From assembly GCF_000159095.1 (NCBI RefSeq), contig NZ_GG666303.1, positions 28,288 through 80,122 of the forward strand: a stretch of 51,835 nucleotides of DNA, written 5' to 3'. The notes under the pieces are model-generated. The model was given only the letters and a program-made list of their open reading frames with translations, was not told the origin of the DNA and did not search any database. Position 1 is the first letter of the stretch. Every line of letters starts with the position of its first letter. Made by a program: the position numbers and the translations under genes. Source of the DNA: Anaerococcus tetradius ATCC 35098. GTDB taxonomy: Bacteria > Bacillota > Clostridia > Tissierellales > Peptoniphilaceae. Below are positions 21,147-30,584 of this stretch, in pieces.

Positions 21147-22340
21147 ATGAAAATTCTAGTAATAAACTGTGGTAGTTCATCACTTAAATATCAATTATTT
21201 GATATGGACAAAGAGGAAGTTATGGTAAAGGGTCTTGTTGAAAGAATCGGCATTGATGGCTCAAGACTTATCCAAGAAAAGGATGGGGACAAATACACCA
21301 TAGAAGAAGATATGAAAGATCACACAGAAGCAGTAGCTCATGTATTTAACGCCCTAGTAGATAAGGAAAATGGTGTTATCAACGATCTTTCCGAAATTGA
21401 TGCAGTAGGACATAGATTCGTTCATGGTGGAGAAAAAATCACCAAATCTTGTCTAATTGATAAAGAAGTAAGAGAAGCTATAGAAGAATATAGCAAATTT
21501 GCACCACTTCACAACCCAGCCAACCTTATGGGCCTTGAGGCTTGCGAAAAACTTCTTGAAGGCGTTCCAAATGTAGCAGTATTTGACACAGCCTTCCACC
21601 AAACAATGCCTGAAAGAACCTTCCTTTATGGTATTGACTACAAATATTATGAAGAAGATGCAATTAGAAAATATGGTTTCCACGGAACAAGCCACAACTT
21701 TATTACAAACAAAACAGCAGAAATCCTCGGTAAAGATGTAAATGAATTAAATATAATCTCTTGTCATTTAGGAAATGGATCATCAATTACAGCCGTTAAA
21801 GAAGGAAAGAGCTACGATACATCAATGGGTCTTACACCACTTGAAGGACTTATCATGGGAACAAGATCTGGAGATATAGATCCAACAGCTGTAACTTATA
21901 TAATGAAGGAAAAAAATATAAGTGCTCGTGAAATGGAAGATATTCTAAACAAAAAATCTGGTGTACTTGGCGTTAGTGGAGTTAGCTCAGACTTTAGAGA
22001 CCTAGAAGATGCAGCTAAAAAAGGAAATAAGAGAGCCCAATACGCCCTAGATATGTTTGTTACTAGAGCTAAAAGATATATAGCAGGCTATATGGCAGAA
22101 ATCGGAAGAGTTGATGCTATAGTATTTACAGGCGGAATCGGTGAAAACTCAATCGAAATGAGAAAAGACATCATGGAAGGTTTTGCTCAATTCGGTATCG
22201 AAATTGATGATGAGAAAAACAATGTTCGCGGTGGAGCTCACGAGATTTCTAAAGATGGATCAAAGGTTAAGATAATGGTAGTTGCAACCAACGAAGAGTT
22301 GATGATTGCAAGAGATACAAAATCTATAGTAGAAGCTTGA
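21147..22340 (+). CDS. ackA: Acetate kinase
   Basis: Makes ATP from acetyl phosphate and ADP, the last step of acetate fermentation. The 397-residue protein has MKILVINCGSSSLKYQLFDM (phosphate-1), the signature HRFVHGGEKIT, FDTAFHQTMPERTFLYGIDY, GFHGTSHNFITN, CHLGNGSSITA and TGGIGENSIEMR. Start 21147 follows GGAGG by 6 bases and gives the normal N-terminus; the frame is open back to 21087 but upstream text is not family-like. A weak -10 box TATAAT is at 21108-21113. No phosphotransacetylase gene is next to it. Confidence 0.97.
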   Translation: MKILVINCGSSSLKYQLFDMDKEEVMVKGLVERIGIDGSRLIQEKDGDKYTIEEDMKDHTEAVAHVFNALVDKENGVINDLSEIDAVGHRFVHGGEKITKSCLIDKEVREAIEEYSKFAPLHNPANLMGLEACEKLLEGVPNVAVFDTAFHQTMPERTFLYGIDYKYYEEDAIRKYGFHGTSHNFITNKTAEILGKDVNELNIISCHLGNGSSITAVKEGKSYDTSMGLTPLEGLIMGTRSGDIDPTAVTYIMKEKNISAREMEDILNKKSGVLGVSGVSSDFRDLEDAAKKGNKRAQYALDMFVTRAKRYIAGYMAEIGRVDAIVFTGGIGENSIEMRKDIMEGFAQFGIEIDDEKNNVRGGAHEISKDGSKVKIMVVATNEELMIARDTKSIVEA

Positions 22341-22403
22341 CAAAGGACTCTTACCATTATATAATATAAAGGATTGCTAAACTGATAAGAGGAGGTGTTA
22401 AAG

Positions 22404-22583
22404 ATGGCAGTACCAAAGAGAAGAACATCAAAAACAAGAAAAAATAAAAGAAGAGCCTCAGCTTATACTTTGAAAAGATCAAACTATGTTGAGTGTCCAA
22501 ATTGTCATGAGCCAAAACTTCCACACAGAGTTTGCCCAAACTGTGGTGAATACAAAGGCGAAACAATTCTTGATGTAGAGTAA
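22404..22583 (+). CDS. rpmF: 50S ribosomal protein L32, zinc-binding form
   Basis: A 59-residue protein beginning [20 protein letters not shown], the invariant L32 start, followed by the zinc knuckles ECPNCHEPK and [10 protein letters not shown] (C+ form). The ATG is 7 bases after AGGAGGTG. Its position before plsX-acpP-rnc is the common Firmicutes order; the DUF177/YceD gene that often precedes it is absent. A terminator follows, so fatty-acid genes are partly uncoupled from it. Confidence 0.97.
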   Translation: MAVPKRRTSKTRKNKRRASAYTLKRSNYVECPNCHEPKLPHRVCPNCGEYKGETILDVE

Positions 22584-22584
22584 G

Positions 22585-22611
22585 AGATAGTGTTTTACAC
22601 TATCTTTTTTA
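22585..22611 (+). terminator. Terminator between rpmF and plsX
   Basis: Stem AGATAGTG / CACTATCT with a TTTTA loop and T-run, starting one base after the rpmF stop. It may attenuate rather than block read-through into plsX, which lacks an obvious promoter of its own. Confidence 0.85.
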
Positions 22612-22636
22612 ATATAATAATTTAAAGAAGGAAGAT

Positions 22637-23611
22637 ATGAAAATACTTATAGATACTTACGGTGCAGACCAGGGTGAGAAGGTTCTAGTTGACGGAGCCA
22701 TCCTTTGCAAAGAAAAAAGAGATTTCACTCCAGTTTTTATAGGCAACAAAGAAAAAATAGAAAAGCTAATAGCAGGAAGAATTTCTGACTACGAAATAAT
22801 CCATACAGACGAATTTATTTCTAACGATGAAGATCCAGCTAGGGCTATTAGAAGGAAAAAAGATGCTTCAATAGTTATTGCATTCGAAAAAGCCAAAGAA
22901 GAAGCTTATGATGGCATTCTTTCAGCAGGATCGACCGGAGCTCTGCTTGCAGGAGGACTCTTTATAGCTAAAAGAATAAAGGGAATCGACAGGGCCTGCC
23001 TTGCAACAAGCCTTCCAACTCTAGAGGGAACGACTCTTTTGATGGATACAGGAGCTAATATGGACTGCAAGAAAGAATTTTTGGAAGAATTCGGATTAAT
23101 GGGTAAAGTATATCTAGAAAATGTGCTTGCTATAGAAAATCCAAAGATTGGCCTTCTAAATGTAGGAGTCGAGGAGCATAAGGGCAATAAATTAACTAAG
23201 GAAACTTACGTCCTCCTTAAAGAAGCAAATATGAATTTTGTAGGAAATATCGAAGCAAGGGACCTATTAACAGGAAAGGTCAATGTCGTACTAGCTGACG
23301 GCTTTGATGGGAATATTGCAATAAAAACTGCAGAAGGGGTTCTAAAATTATTAGCAGGTCAGATGAAGGACGTATTTTATAAGTCTTTATTAAATAAACT
23401 TGCTGCAGGAATCTTAAAGAAGGACCTAAAAGCTATGTTTAATAAGTATTCGGCAGACGAAGTTGGAGGAGCACCTCTTTTAGGGGTTCAGGCCTATGTC
23501 TACAAGGCCCACGGAAACGCCAACGAGCTTGCTATTTCTAATGCTTTGCTAGGATTAATGGATTATATAGACAAGAAAGTTATTGAAAAGATAGAAGGAG
23601 AACTGATTTGA
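22637..23611 (+). CDS. plsX: Phosphate acyltransferase PlsX
   Basis: Turns acyl-ACP and phosphate into acyl-phosphate for phospholipid synthesis, at the membrane surface. Length 324 is normal. Typical segments: a substrate loop near the start, AILSAGSTGALLAGGLF-like text (GILSAGSTGALLAGGLFIAK), MDTGANMDCK, LLNVGVEEHKGN and ADGFDGNIAIKTAEG. The usual DAMGGD start motif is DTYGADQG here, an unusual variant at a metal/phosphate-near loop. It is followed by acpP with a 4-base overlap, matching its functional partner. Confidence 0.95.
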   Translation: MKILIDTYGADQGEKVLVDGAILCKEKRDFTPVFIGNKEKIEKLIAGRISDYEIIHTDEFISNDEDPARAIRRKKDASIVIAFEKAKEEAYDGILSAGSTGALLAGGLFIAKRIKGIDRACLATSLPTLEGTTLLMDTGANMDCKKEFLEEFGLMGKVYLENVLAIENPKIGLLNVGVEEHKGNKLTKETYVLLKEANMNFVGNIEARDLLTGKVNVVLADGFDGNIAIKTAEGVLKLLAGQMKDVFYKSLLNKLAAGILKKDLKAMFNKYSADEVGGAPLLGVQAYVYKAHGNANELAISNALLGLMDYIDKKVIEKIEGELI

Positions 23612-23832
23612 TTAGAGAAAGATTAAAAGAATTGGCTATAGAACACCTTGATATCAACCCAGAAGAGATTGATTTTGATAGCAAGATTTCTGATTTAGAT
23701 ATTGATTCCATCGACCTTGTGGATTTCATAATGGTACTTGAGGATGAGTTTTCAATAGAATTTTCTGATGAAGAATTAGACGAGATTGAAACTCTCGCTG
23801 ATATAGTAAGTTTAATTGAGAGCAAGAATTAA
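23608..23832 (+). CDS. acpP: Acyl carrier protein
   Basis: A 74-residue acidic carrier of fatty-acid intermediates. The phosphopantetheine attachment Ser 34 is in DLDIDSIDLVDFIMVLEDEF, the standard helix II motif (DSxDxV). The start is TTG 23608, overlapping the plsX stop codon TGA; GGAGAACTG upstream is the ribosome site. It overlaps rnc by one base (TAATG). A weak start codon for a highly expressed protein is odd and may be offset by coupling to plsX. Confidence 0.93.
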   Translation: MIRERLKELAIEHLDINPEEIDFDSKISDLDIDSIDLVDFIMVLEDEFSIEFSDEELDEIETLADIVSLIESKN

Positions 23833-24551
23833 TGGCTATTTCTAAAGATAGACTAAAAAAAATTGAAGAATTTGAGGAAAAAATCGGCTACAGCTTCAAT
23901 GACAAGGAATTGATAGATGTAGCCTTTACTCATTCGTCTTATACTAACGAGGTTAAGGGCAAAAAGAAAAGCAACGAAAGACTAGAGTTTTTGGGTGATT
24001 CAATCCTTGATATGATAGTTAGTGAGATTCTTTTTAAGAATTATTCACAAAAACCAGAAGGCTGGCTAACCAAAACAAGGTCAAGGCTAGTCTGCACTTC
24101 TTCTTTTGCCAAGGCTTGCGAAAAATTTCAGATGTCTTCATATCTAAATTTTGGCAATGGTGAAAAACAAGGTGGAGGAGAACTAAAAAAGCATGTAAAG
24201 GCAGATACTTTCGAAGCAGTCTGTGCTGCCATCTATTTAGATAGTTCTTATGAAAATTTGTTCAATTTCCTTGTGACAAATTATAAGGCTGAAGCCTTGC
24301 ATGTAATCAATGATGATTCGATTTTTAATGATTATAAGACTAAACTTCAAGAATACCACAATGCTAAGGATAAAAAAATATTAAAATACGAATTAACTAA
24401 GGAAGAAGGCCCAGAACACTCCAAGACCTTTACCATGGCTGTTAAGTTAGGCAACAAAATCTTAGCTTATGGTGTTGGAAAAAACAAGAAGCAAGCAGAA
24501 CAAATGGCTGCCAAGGCTGCCTTCGAGAAAATTAACAAAAAAAATGGCTAA
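23832..24551 (+). CDS. rnc: Ribonuclease III
   Basis: Cuts double-stranded RNA, mainly in rRNA maturation. The 239-residue protein has the signature NERLEFLGDSILD (48-60) with the catalytic acidic residues, KADTFEAVCAAIYLD for the second acidic site, and a C-terminal double-stranded-RNA-binding domain (DYKTKLQEYHNAKD to KKQAEQMAAKAAFEKI). Order rnc-radical SAM-smc is kept in many Clostridia. It overlaps the next gene's start by 8 bases. Confidence 0.97.
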   Translation: MAISKDRLKKIEEFEEKIGYSFNDKELIDVAFTHSSYTNEVKGKKKSNERLEFLGDSILDMIVSEILFKNYSQKPEGWLTKTRSRLVCTSSFAKACEKFQMSSYLNFGNGEKQGGGELKKHVKADTFEAVCAAIYLDSSYENLFNFLVTNYKAEALHVINDDSIFNDYKTKLQEYHNAKDKKILKYELTKEEGPEHSKTFTMAVKLGNKILAYGVGKNKKQAEQMAAKAAFEKINKKNG

Positions 24552-25623
24552 GAAAGAATATATAATACCAATATTTATTCCTTTTTTAGGTTGTCCTCAC
24601 GATTGTGCCTTTTGCAATCAGCTAAAGATTACAAACTTTAAGGATAAGCTTGATAGGGAAAAAATAATTGCTGAAATCGAAAAAAATTTATCTTACTTTC
24701 CCCAAGCCAAGGCTACAGAACTTGCATTTTTCGGAGGCTCCTTTACAGGTCTTGATGAGGATGTCATGAAGGGATATCTTTCTATCGCCAAGGAGTACAA
24801 AGAGAAGGGAATTATTGATAGAATCAGATTATCGACAAGACCTGATTATATAAATAATTCTATTCTAGAAATACTAAAGGCCTACCAGGTGGATATTATA
24901 GAACTTGGCATCCAATCTCTTGATCAGGAAATTTTAGATGCTAATGAGAGGGGGCATTCAGTCGATGACTCTCTTATGGCAAGTGAGCTAATAAAGTCTT
25001 TTGGCTTTAGTCTAGGTCATCAAGTAATGCCGGGCTTATTTAGGGATACAAAGGATAAGTCTATCCAAACGGCCATAAAATCTGCAAATATGAAGCCAGA
25101 TATGGTGAGGATATATCCGACACTTGTTATAAAGGATACAAAACTTGAAAAGCTCTATCAGGCTGGCATCTATAAGCCCTTAGACCTTGATAGGGCTGTT
25201 AGCTTGTCAGCAGAAATATATATGATTTATAGGGCCAAAGATATTGATGTTATAAGGATTGGCCTACAGACTACAGAAAATATAAATGATAAAGAAGATG
25301 TAGTAGCAGGACCCTTCCATCCTGCCATTAGACAATTGGTTGAAGGCTATATCTATAAGAAATATCTCGAAGAGTTGATAGGAAAAGAAAAGCTTGAAGG
25401 AGAGCTTGCAATTCACACATCTTCTAGGAATATTTCCATCATAGCAGGAAATAAAAAGATAAACAAGAAATATTTTTACGATAAATATGGGATAGTTATG
25501 TCCTTTGTTTCTGACAAGGATGACTTTATTGAAAATAAGGATAAGAAAATCCAACTTGATATGGCTAGTTTCATAAAATCTTATGTGAAGAAAACTTACG
25601 GTGGTGATTTAGTATTAGATTAG
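24544..25623 (+). CDS. Radical SAM protein, Elp3-like, encoded between rnc and smc
   Basis: A 359-residue enzyme with the radical SAM cluster motif CPHDCAFC (Cys 17, 21, 24), FFGGSFTGLD (glycine-rich SAM contact), LSTRPDYI, and a later IELGIQSLDQEILDANERGH, all as in the Elp3/CPO-like group. Its N-terminal half resembles the radical SAM part of Elp3, but there is no acetyltransferase domain. Similar proteins lie between rnc and smc in many Clostridia; the substrate (possibly RNA) is unknown. The start at 24544 lies within the rnc end; the open frame reaches back to 24469 without a ribosome site. Its last codons contain the ribosome site and start of smc. Confidence 0.85.
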   Translation: MAKKEYIIPIFIPFLGCPHDCAFCNQLKITNFKDKLDREKIIAEIEKNLSYFPQAKATELAFFGGSFTGLDEDVMKGYLSIAKEYKEKGIIDRIRLSTRPDYINNSILEILKAYQVDIIELGIQSLDQEILDANERGHSVDDSLMASELIKSFGFSLGHQVMPGLFRDTKDKSIQTAIKSANMKPDMVRIYPTLVIKDTKLEKLYQAGIYKPLDLDRAVSLSAEIYMIYRAKDIDVIRIGLQTTENINDKEDVVAGPFHPAIRQLVEGYIYKKYLEELIGKEKLEGELAIHTSSRNISIIAGNKKINKKYFYDKYGIVMSFVSDKDDFIENKDKKIQLDMASFIKSYVKKTYGGDLVLD

Positions 25624-28600
25624 AAAGTATTGAACTAAAGGGCTTTAAGTCCTTTGCTGATAGGACGAAAATTGAATTTGACGAACAAATTACTGCTGTT
25701 GTTGGTCCTAATGGATCTGGAAAGAGTAATATTTCGGATGCCATAAGATGGGTCTTGGGTGAGCAATCCGCCAAGTCCTTGCGTGGGGCAAAGATGAATG
25801 ATGTAATTTTTCAAGGCGGAGAAAATTCTAAGTCCTTAAATCTGGCAGAGGTAAATCTAAATTTTTCCAATGAAGATAAGGCACTTGATCTTGCCTATGA
25901 TAAGGTCAAAATCTCAAGGCGTATCTTTAGAGATGGAGACAACGAGTATAGGATTAATGGCAAGAAGGTTAGACTAAAGGATGTAAGAGAATTATTCCTA
26001 GATACAGGAGTCGGTAAGGAAGGTTATTCCATCATCTCCCAGGGTAGAATCGAAGAGATTATTTCATCATCAGCCAAGGATAGGAGAAATATCTTCGAGG
26101 AAGCTAGCGGTATAGCCAAGCATAAATTTAGGAGAGATGAGGCAAATAAAAAACTAGAAAAAGTTACTGATGATTTGGAAATAATCGACAGGGAATGGGA
26201 ATACAAGAAAAAGGACTTGGCCCTTCTTAGTGGCTACAAGGATAACTTCCTTAAAAACAAGGCTTTAACTGAAGAATTAGATGAAAAATCATATTTTTAT
26301 ATGAAAGATAAGTCGAGAAGTCTTCTAGATAAGAAGGAAAAGCTTCTTGGTAAAATCGAAAAACTTGACCAAGAATTAACTGCATCGACAAGTGAGCTTG
26401 ATGAAATAAGAAAAAAGCTCAGTCCCTACAAGAAAAATCAAGAAAGTCTCGAAGAAAAAATAAAAATCATCCGAGAAAATATTGATAAATACACAAAAGA
26501 TATAGAAAAATCGGAAAATAAGCTTCTCCTAAATAAGGAAAAATCTGCCTATAATAATAAAGATATGACCAGGCTTTTGGAAAATATCAAGTCAAATGAA
26601 GATAGGCGAGCTAAGGTTAAAAAGGATTTAGAAAAAGAAGAAGCTAATCTTTTAGCCTATAAGGAAAAATTAAAGGACAGCGAAGATAAGAGTAAGTTAA
26701 ATGAAAATAATATAGAGGGCCTAAGAGTTGAGATAGAAAAACTTAAAAGCCTAAAGAATGAAGAAGAACTAAAGCTAGAAAAGCTAAAAGAAGAAATCTA
26801 CAATTATGAGGTCGACCAAAAGTCCAAGGCCCTATTTGACCAAAAAAAGGCTGAAGAAGATAAGAAAAGGCTTGAGAAGCTGAAAAAATTAGAAGATGAG
26901 CATAAGAATCTAAATATGGAAAGGCAAAAGCTCGACCAAGAAATTATCTCCGATGATAAGGATAGAAAAGACTTTGCCCAAAGGCTCAAAGCTAAGGCAG
27001 AAGAGCTAAGTAAAAAGAAAAGTGACTTGGAAGAGCTTATCAAAGATAATAATGATAACAATATAAAATTAAAGACTTCCATATCTGAGTTCAAGCTTCA
27101 AAAGGAAAATATAGATAAAAATAGGGGCTATATTTATTCAATCCAAGATTTCCTTAACAAGACTAAGGAAAATGGTCTGGATAAACTCTACCTAGATTCT
27201 CTAGCAAATCTTATTAGTGTAAAAGAGGGCTATGAGGATGTAATTGATAATCTTATGGGAGCGAGTCTCCAAAACATTGTAACGAAAAATAAGGCTGATA
27301 CAAGAGATCTTATTAACTTCGTAAATAAGATGAAGCTTGGTAGAATAACCTTCCTACCTATTGATTCCATAAAATCTTTTAAGAAGGAGAGGCCAGATGA
27401 AGAAGAAGTGATTGCTATGGCCTATGATTTGATAGAAGCACCAGACAATCTAGCTAATATTATTGACCACTTCCTAGGCTCAACAGTAGTAGTATCAGAT
27501 ATCGACAAGGCGGTAAGTCTTTCTAATAAGCTAAAGGGCTATAGGATTATAAGCATGAATCTCGACATAATTAACACTTGGGGGTCCATGGTTGCTGGTA
27601 ATGATAAGAATAGGAAGAAAAATACAAATCTACTAAATAGAAATAAGAAATTAGATGACCTAAAAGAACTTATTTTAACTTTGAGAAATAAGAAAGACAG
27701 CTATAGCAATTCCTACAAAGACCTTATGGAAGCTGTAAGTAGGAATGAAGAAGAAATTGACCTTGCTAGAAAGGACTTTGACCTAAAGGAAGAAGAGAGG
27801 AGATTGAGAAAATCTAAGCTAGAATCTCTTGATTTAAGGTTAGCAAATATACAAGTGAGGATTAAAGAGCTAGGAGAAGAAGATGAAGGCTATGTATCCT
27901 TACAAGATAAGCTTGATATTAATGAACTTAGGTCTAGGCTTGATAAGCTAAAGAAGGAAATTTCAGACAAAGAAGAAAGCCTAAGCGAAAAAGAAGCCTT
28001 GCTTAGAGATTGCGAAGATGAGATAATAAGACTTGAAAATACTATAGAGATAATAAAACGTGACATAAATCTCTTGCTAAATTCAACAAACAAGCTCAGA
28101 AATACGCTAAATGACCTAGATAATTCTGATAGATTAGAAATTAAACTAAGAAAAGAAATTGAAAATTCCATAGCAGAGCTTAAAGAAAATGATGATAAGC
28201 TAAGAAAAATAATAGAATTTTCTAGGACGAACATGGCTAAGGAAGAAGAAGGCCTTAAGGAAAGTATCAAAAAACTTGACTCTATGACCTTGGAAAATGC
28301 TAATATGGTTGATAGGGACAAGGCCCTTGATGAGAAGATAAAAAATTTCAATCTAGAAAAGGTGAAACTCGACTATGAGCTAAGCTCCATAAATTCTAAA
28401 TATAATTCAATTGTTGATGAAGTAAAGCCCTTTATTAGCATGAGTTTAGATAACTTAGAAGAAAAGTTTAAGGATAAGGAGCCGGTAAAGACAAATAAAA
28501 CATCTCTTATAGAAATTCAAAGAAAACTCAACTCAATTGGATTTTTTGATGAAAACTCCCTAGAAAATTACAAAGAGGCGAATGAGGCCTTTGATTTTCT

Positions 28601-29132
28601 GGATAAGCAAATGAAAGACTTGATCAACTCTAAGGCTGATATAGAAAAGATGATCCAAAAGCTCGAAAAAGAAATGAAGGAAGAGTTCATCAAAAACTTT
28701 AACATTATCAATGATAAATTTATGAGGATATTTAAGACCCTCTTTATAGGTGGCGATGCCAAGCTAATACTCGATAGTGATGATAGCTTAAATGCGGGAA
28801 TTGAAATAGAGGCAAGACCTCCATCTAAATCCCTAAAGTCCATTTCCCTCCTATCAGGTGGGGAGAAATCTCTTACTGCTGTAGCCTTGCTCTTTGCAAT
28901 ATTCGAGACCAATCCTGCACCCTTTGCCATCCTCGATGAGATTGATGCGGCCTTGGATGAAACAAATATCAAAAGATATATAGAATACTTAAAAAGCTTA
29001 TCTGACAAAACCCAGTTTATAATGATAACTCACAGGCAAACGACCATGCAATTGGCTGAGAGGATTCATGGAGTAACTATTGGGGATAATGGAAAAAGCA
29101 AGATATACTCAATAGACTTTGCAAATAATTGA
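25614..29132 (+). CDS. smc: Chromosome partition protein SMC, apparent ATT start
   Basis: A 1172-residue condensin ATPase. N-terminal head: RLESIELKGFKSFADRTKIE, Walker A GPNGSGKSN (about 31-39) and VLGEQSAKSLRG; two long coiled coils surround a hinge at about 515-650 (GYEDVIDNLMGASLQNIV); the C-terminal head has LLSGGEKSLTAVAL and Walker B FAILDEIDAALDE. The frame is blocked upstream by TGA 25605, and no ATG, GTG or TTG occurs before TTG 25755, which would remove Walker A. The first plausible start is ATT 25614, 6 bases after GGTGGTGA, giving the family's usual N-terminus. The start overlaps the previous gene by 10 bases. Confidence 0.93.
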   Translation: MRLESIELKGFKSFADRTKIEFDEQITAVVGPNGSGKSNISDAIRWVLGEQSAKSLRGAKMNDVIFQGGENSKSLNLAEVNLNFSNEDKALDLAYDKVKISRRIFRDGDNEYRINGKKVRLKDVRELFLDTGVGKEGYSIISQGRIEEIISSSAKDRRNIFEEASGIAKHKFRRDEANKKLEKVTDDLEIIDREWEYKKKDLALLSGYKDNFLKNKALTEELDEKSYFYMKDKSRSLLDKKEKLLGKIEKLDQELTASTSELDEIRKKLSPYKKNQESLEEKIKIIRENIDKYTKDIEKSENKLLLNKEKSAYNNKDMTRLLENIKSNEDRRAKVKKDLEKEEANLLAYKEKLKDSEDKSKLNENNIEGLRVEIEKLKSLKNEEELKLEKLKEEIYNYEVDQKSKALFDQKKAEEDKKRLEKLKKLEDEHKNLNMERQKLDQEIISDDKDRKDFAQRLKAKAEELSKKKSDLEELIKDNNDNNIKLKTSISEFKLQKENIDKNRGYIYSIQDFLNKTKENGLDKLYLDSLANLISVKEGYEDVIDNLMGASLQNIVTKNKADTRDLINFVNKMKLGRITFLPIDSIKSFKKERPDEEEVIAMAYDLIEAPDNLANIIDHFLGSTVVVSDIDKAVSLSNKLKGYRIISMNLDIINTWGSMVAGNDKNRKKNTNLLNRNKKLDDLKELILTLRNKKDSYSNSYKDLMEAVSRNEEEIDLARKDFDLKEEERRLRKSKLESLDLRLANIQVRIKELGEEDEGYVSLQDKLDINELRSRLDKLKKEISDKEESLSEKEALLRDCEDEIIRLENTIEIIKRDINLLLNSTNKLRNTLNDLDNSDRLEIKLRKEIENSIAELKENDDKLRKIIEFSRTNMAKEEEGLKESIKKLDSMTLENANMVDRDKALDEKIKNFNLEKVKLDYELSSINSKYNSIVDEVKPFISMSLDNLEEKFKDKEPVKTNKTSLIEIQRKLNSIGFFDENSLENYKEANEAFDFLDKQMKDLINSKADIEKMIQKLEKEMKEEFIKNFNIINDKFMRIFKTLFIGGDAKLILDSDDSLNAGIEIEARPPSKSLKSISLLSGGEKSLTAVALLFAIFETNPAPFAILDEIDAALDETNIKRYIEYLKSLSDKTQFIMITHRQTTMQLAERIHGVTIGDNGKSKIYSIDFANN

Positions 29133-29176
29133 AAATAAGCTTTGCAAAAGTACAATAAATTAGATAAGGAGGAAGT

Positions 29177-29653
29177 ATGGCAATTAGAAATATAAGAAAA
29201 GAAGGGGATCCTATTTTAAGAAAAATTTCGAGAAATGTCCCTGAAATTACTGATAGAATAAAAGTTTTGCTTGATGACATGGCTGATACCATGTATGAAG
29301 CTGATGGTGTCGGACTTGCTGCTCCTCAAGTTGGAATATTAAAAAGAATAATCGTGGTTGATCCACATGATGATAGTACAGGACTAATCAAATTAGTAAA
29401 TCCTGAAATAATAGAAGAAGATGGAGAGCAAGTGGGAATCGAAGGTTGTCTTTCGATACCTAATTTTAATGCTACTGTAAAAAGACCAGAGCATGTAAAA
29501 GTAAAATATTTGAATGAAAATGGCGAGGAAAAGATTTGGGATGCCCATGGTTTTCCAGCTGAAATCTTATCTCACGAGATAGACCATCTTAATGGTATTT
29601 TGTTTAGGGATAAGGCAATCGAAGAGGTTAAATACGATACAGAAAATGATTAA
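29177..29653 (+). CDS. def: Peptide deformylase
   Basis: Removes the formyl group from nascent proteins; a metal enzyme at the ribosome exit. The three motifs are present: GVGLAAPQVG (44-53), EGCLSIP (89-95, Cys 91 binds metal) and HEIDH (133-137). The protein is 158 residues, normal for the family. AAGGAGG is 7 bases before the ATG. It overlaps fmt, whose product adds the formyl group to the initiator tRNA, by 8 bases, a common pairing. Confidence 0.97.
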   Translation: MAIRNIRKEGDPILRKISRNVPEITDRIKVLLDDMADTMYEADGVGLAAPQVGILKRIIVVDPHDDSTGLIKLVNPEIIEEDGEQVGIEGCLSIPNFNATVKRPEHVKVKYLNENGEEKIWDAHGFPAEILSHEIDHLNGILFRDKAIEEVKYDTEND

Positions 29654-30584
29654 TATATGTTTTATGGGCAATCCAAAGTTTGCGGTGCAGACTTTGGATA
29701 TTCTTTATAATGATGAAAATATAGATGTAAAACTAGTCGTAAGCTCCCCTGACAAGAAGAGAAATAGGGGAAAAGTTACACCAACTGAGATTAAAAAATA
29801 TGCCCAAGAAAAAGGAATCGAAGTTGTTTGTCCAAAGACTGTAAATACCAAGGAGTTTGTAGAAAGCCTAAAAGACTTAGATATTGACTTCATAGTAGTC
29901 GTAGCTTTTGGTCAGCTAATAGGTAAGGACTTATTAGAAGCTTATGAGGATAGGATAATCAATCTTCATCCTTCCCTTCTTCCTCTTTATAGGGGGGCAA
30001 GTCCTATGCAATTTACTCTCTTAAATGGAGATAAAATAACTGCGGCAACAACCATGCTTATAGAAAAGGGTATGGATTCTGGTGATATCCTTATCCAAGA
30101 AGAAGTTGAAATAAAGGATGATGATAATTACACAAGCTTGGAAGAAAAGCTAAGTGAAATTGGCTCAAAGGCAGTAAGGGAAAGTATCCTAAATTATGAT
30201 AGGCTTTACGAAAATAGGAGAAAACAAGACGCCAGCAAGGCAACTTTCTGTACAAAAATTACAAAGGAGATGGGAAAGATTGACTGGAATAAGTCATCAG
30301 CTGAAATTATAAACCAAATTCGAGCCTTTGTAGAGTATCCGAATAGCTATTTTTCCTATGAAGATAAAAACATCAAGGTCTACGATGCAGAAATTGCGAC
30401 AGGCTTTGAACAAAGACCAGCCTATGTTTACGAAGCAAATGCTAAAGCAGGCATAGTAATAGGTACAAAAGATGGTGCCATAAGGCTAAAGAAAATTCAA
30501 TTTCCTGGCAAAAAGGCCATGGATGTCAAGGCTTTCTTGATGGGCAATAGCTTCAAGGAAAAGATTAGTCTAGAAAATGAATGA
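29646..30584 (+). CDS. fmt: Methionyl-tRNA formyltransferase
   Basis: Adds formyl to Met-tRNA(fMet) using formyl-tetrahydrofolate. The 312-residue protein has the N-terminal domain with NICFMGNPKFAVQTLDIL, AFGQLIGKDLLEAY, the catalytic NLHPSLLPLYRGASPMQFTL (Asn and His) and MDSGDIL, then a C-terminal OB-type domain (KAGIVIGTKDGAIRLKKIQF). Start 29646 is inside the def end; the same frame is open back to 29592 but that text is only an overlap shadow. rsmB overlaps its 3' end by 8 bases. Confidence 0.96.
   Translation: MINICFMGNPKFAVQTLDILYNDENIDVKLVVSSPDKKRNRGKVTPTEIKKYAQEKGIEVVCPKTVNTKEFVESLKDLDIDFIVVVAFGQLIGKDLLEAYEDRIINLHPSLLPLYRGASPMQFTLLNGDKITAATTMLIEKGMDSGDILIQEEVEIKDDDNYTSLEEKLSEIGSKAVRESILNYDRLYENRRKQDASKATFCTKITKEMGKIDWNKSSAEIINQIRAFVEYPNSYFSYEDKNIKVYDAEIATGFEQRPAYVYEANAKAGIVIGTKDGAIRLKKIQFPGKKAMDVKAFLMGNSFKEKISLENE

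Noticed and set aside
25755-25757. TTG as the start of smc
   Set aside because: It would delete the Walker A motif and the conserved first strand, which are clearly encoded upstream in the same frame.
26804-28351. Several reverse-strand open frames rich in Ser, Leu and Phe
   Set aside because: They are mirror images of the Lys/Glu/Leu-rich coiled-coil part of smc; no ribosome sites or family motifs.
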